A stretch of 6,438 nucleotides of DNA from Methanomassiliicoccales archaeon (lineage in GTDB: Archaea; Thermoplasmatota; Thermoplasmata; Sysuiplasmatales; Sysuiplasmataceae): NCBI GenBank assembly GCA_027365715.1, contig DAHXLZ010000236.1:1-6438 (forward strand), written 5' to 3'. How positions within the stretch are numbered: the stretch's first letter is position 1; each line of letters begins with the position of its first letter. Below are positions 5,460 through 6,438 of the stretch, one piece after another. The position numbers and the translations under genes are program-made. The notes under the pieces are model-generated. The model did not search any database and was not told the DNA's origin. It was given only the letters and a program-made list of their open reading frames with translations.

Positions 5460-5467
5460 TTAATAAG
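5460..5467 (+). promoter_or_regulatory. Weak TATA-like box before the second glycosyltransferase
   Basis: TTAATAAG predicts a transcript start near 5490 and a leader of about 44 bases that includes the SD. The match to TATA consensus is modest. Confidence 0.3.
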
Positions 5468-5522
5468 CAGGTAAATGATTTGAAATGGAAATATCTGAAA
5501 CGGTGAACCCGCAGTAAAGAAG

Positions 5523-5527
5523 AGGAG
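5523..5527 (+). promoter_or_regulatory. Shine-Dalgarno that fixes a TTG start
   Basis: AGGAG lies 6 bases before the TTG at 5534. No ATG or GTG start exists upstream in frame before the stop at 5504-5506, and the family's conserved first strand begins immediately after the TTG, so the TTG is the start. Confidence 0.7.
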
Positions 5528-5533
5528 ACCGCT

Positions 5534-6438
5534 TTGATTTCCGTTATCATAACCGCATACAATAGAGAACGTTTCTTGCTTTCAGCCGTAAAATCAGTTT
5601 TGAACCAGAGTACGGACAGAAGTAACTATGAAATAATCGTCGTCAAAAATTTTTCGAACAAGGAAATCGACAGCTTTCTGGCAGCAAATAATGTGATACA
5701 AGGACTTACAGGCGACGTCTCAATAGGGGAGCAGCTATTAACCGGTCTCAACCTGTCAAAGGGAAGTATAATAAGTTTCCTGGATGACGACGATGTCTTT
5801 TCAAAAGACAAGCTGTTGTATATAGAAAGGTACTTTGATGAAGATCCTGAAATCGTCTACTGCCATAACAGCTACTATTCAATAGACGATGATTCGAATG
5901 CGTTGAGTATGGAGTTGAGTTCTCAGGTCAGGGAAGGATTGTACCTTAAGGTTAGTTCAGACGGGAGGATAGAACTAAAACCTCGGCCTCAGGTAAGGCT
6001 GAAAGAATACGAGTTGCTCTTCAATCTAAGCTGCGTATCTGTGAGGCGTGAGATAATGGAAGACGTGAAAGCGTTTCTGCCGCAACTGATTGACGGCACG
6101 GATCATTTTGCTTATTATGCGGGCCTGAGATCTCAGGGGAAAATGTTTTTCAGCGAGAAAAAACTGACCGGTTACAGAATTCACAGAAGCACATCAAACA
6201 TGTTTTCTTCAGGGGAATCGCTTGACACGATAAGGGAACTGACAGGCACACTCTTCGGAAACCCCAACCATTACTCACGGCTGATACTGCGAATGGTCAG
6301 GGGAACAGTGCTGGAAAGCAGAATCCGTTGCAAGTTACTGGAAGAAAAGATGGTGATCCGCTCTCAGCAGAGAGATGATGCGCCAAAGGCGACAATAGAA
6401 GATGCTTTTCGCTATGTTTTATGTGGAAGTCGGGAATT
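5534..6438 (+). CDS. Glycosyltransferase family 2, paralogue of the previous gene, 3' end cut off
   Basis: The frame is open for 301 codons from TTG at 5534 to the window edge with no stop, so the C-terminus is missing. The domain order mirrors the upstream enzyme: ISVIITAYN (2-10), EIIVVKNFSNKEID (33-46), VSIGEQLLTGLN (62-73), FLDDDDVFSKDKL (82-94) with the acidic donor/metal motif, a candidate catalytic base in DGTD (D190) and YRIHRSTSN (214-222). Similarity to the upstream enzyme is strong over the first 120 residues and weak after it, as expected for paralogues that share donor binding but differ in acceptor. From about 225 on, the sequence is a helical, charged tail. It probably acts in the same glycan pathway. 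The TTG start is supported by an AGGAG 6 bases upstream. Confidence 0.87.
   Translation, partial: MISVIITAYNRERFLLSAVKSVLNQSTDRSNYEIIVVKNFSNKEIDSFLAANNVIQGLTGDVSIGEQLLTGLNLSKGSIISFLDDDDVFSKDKLLYIERYFDEDPEIVYCHNSYYSIDDDSNALSMELSSQVREGLYLKVSSDGRIELKPRPQVRLKEYELLFNLSCVSVRREIMEDVKAFLPQLIDGTDHFAYYAGLRSQGKMFFSEKKLTGYRIHRSTSNMFSSGESLDTIRELTGTLFGNPNHYSRLILRMVRGTVLESRIRCKLLEEKMVIRSQQRDDAPKATIEDAFRYVLCGSRE

Larger units (their letters stand above)
5207..5533. other. 327-base spacer between the two glycosyltransferase genes
   Basis: I see no convincing gene here. A 51-codon plus-strand frame (5319-5474) has no SD, no TATA box at the right distance and no recognisable composition. A T5 tract (5337-5341) about 130 bases past the first glycosyltransferase's stop could help termination. 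The TTAATAAG at 5460-5467 and the SD at 5523-5527 serve the next gene. The spacer makes a tight operon less likely, though read-through is possible. Confidence 0.5.

Noticed and set aside
5319..5474. 51-codon plus-strand frame between the two glycosyltransferases
   Set aside because: It has no SD, no well-spaced TATA box and no domain, and its length is within chance expectation.
1..6438. CRISPR array, tRNA, rRNA, insertion sequence or attachment site
   Set aside because: No regularly spaced repeats, tRNA arms, rRNA-like stretches, transposase motifs or paired terminal repeats were seen on either strand.

Overview
The window looks like archaeal chromosome, most plausibly a Thermoplasmata-like (Thermoplasmatota) organism. 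Three ATG-initiated genes have an archaeal TATA box centred about 27-30 bases upstream of the ATG, which is the layout of leaderless transcripts. The genes that start with GTG or TTG instead carry a Shine-Dalgarno (SD) sequence. The protein families also fit: a CBS-pair protein with a zinc ribbon, family 2 glycosyltransferases with an archaeal-style 'VVKNFS' motif, and a membrane-anchored surface protein rich in N-X-T sequons. The lineage is inference, since there is no rRNA or other marker here.

Layout. 1-83: C-terminus of a ferredoxin-type 4Fe-4S protein (+). 84-412: no convincing gene, but a long inverted repeat at 182-228. 413-964 (-): small membrane-anchored extracellular protein. 965-1450: gene-free, with three successive stem-loops at 1261-1401 that may belong to a structured RNA or a 3' end. 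1451-2143 (-): methyltransferase with an N-terminal cysteine cluster resembling a TRASH or ATPase-type metal-binding domain. 2349-2876 (+): CBS pair plus zinc ribbon, divergent from the methyltransferase across about 205 bases. 3036-3836 (-): Methyltransf_24-like methyltransferase. 3837-4219: divergent promoter region containing a palindromic TATA box and a possible glycosyltransferase remnant. 4220-5206 (+): glycosyltransferase family 2. 5534-6438 (+): a second, paralogous family 2 glycosyltransferase that runs off the right edge.

How the parts may work together. The right half (methyltransferase plus two glycosyltransferases) reads as a surface-glycan or protein-glycosylation locus: two GT-A enzymes would add sugars and the methyltransferase could modify one. 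The left half is a mix of metal-related and regulatory-looking genes: a ferredoxin, a cysteine-cluster methyltransferase, and a CBS-zinc ribbon protein. No complete new defence or mobile system is visible. The points most worth a second look are the stem-loop cluster, the metal-binding methyltransferase fusion, the split between leaderless ATG starts and SD-led GTG/TTG starts, and the glycosyltransferase relic.
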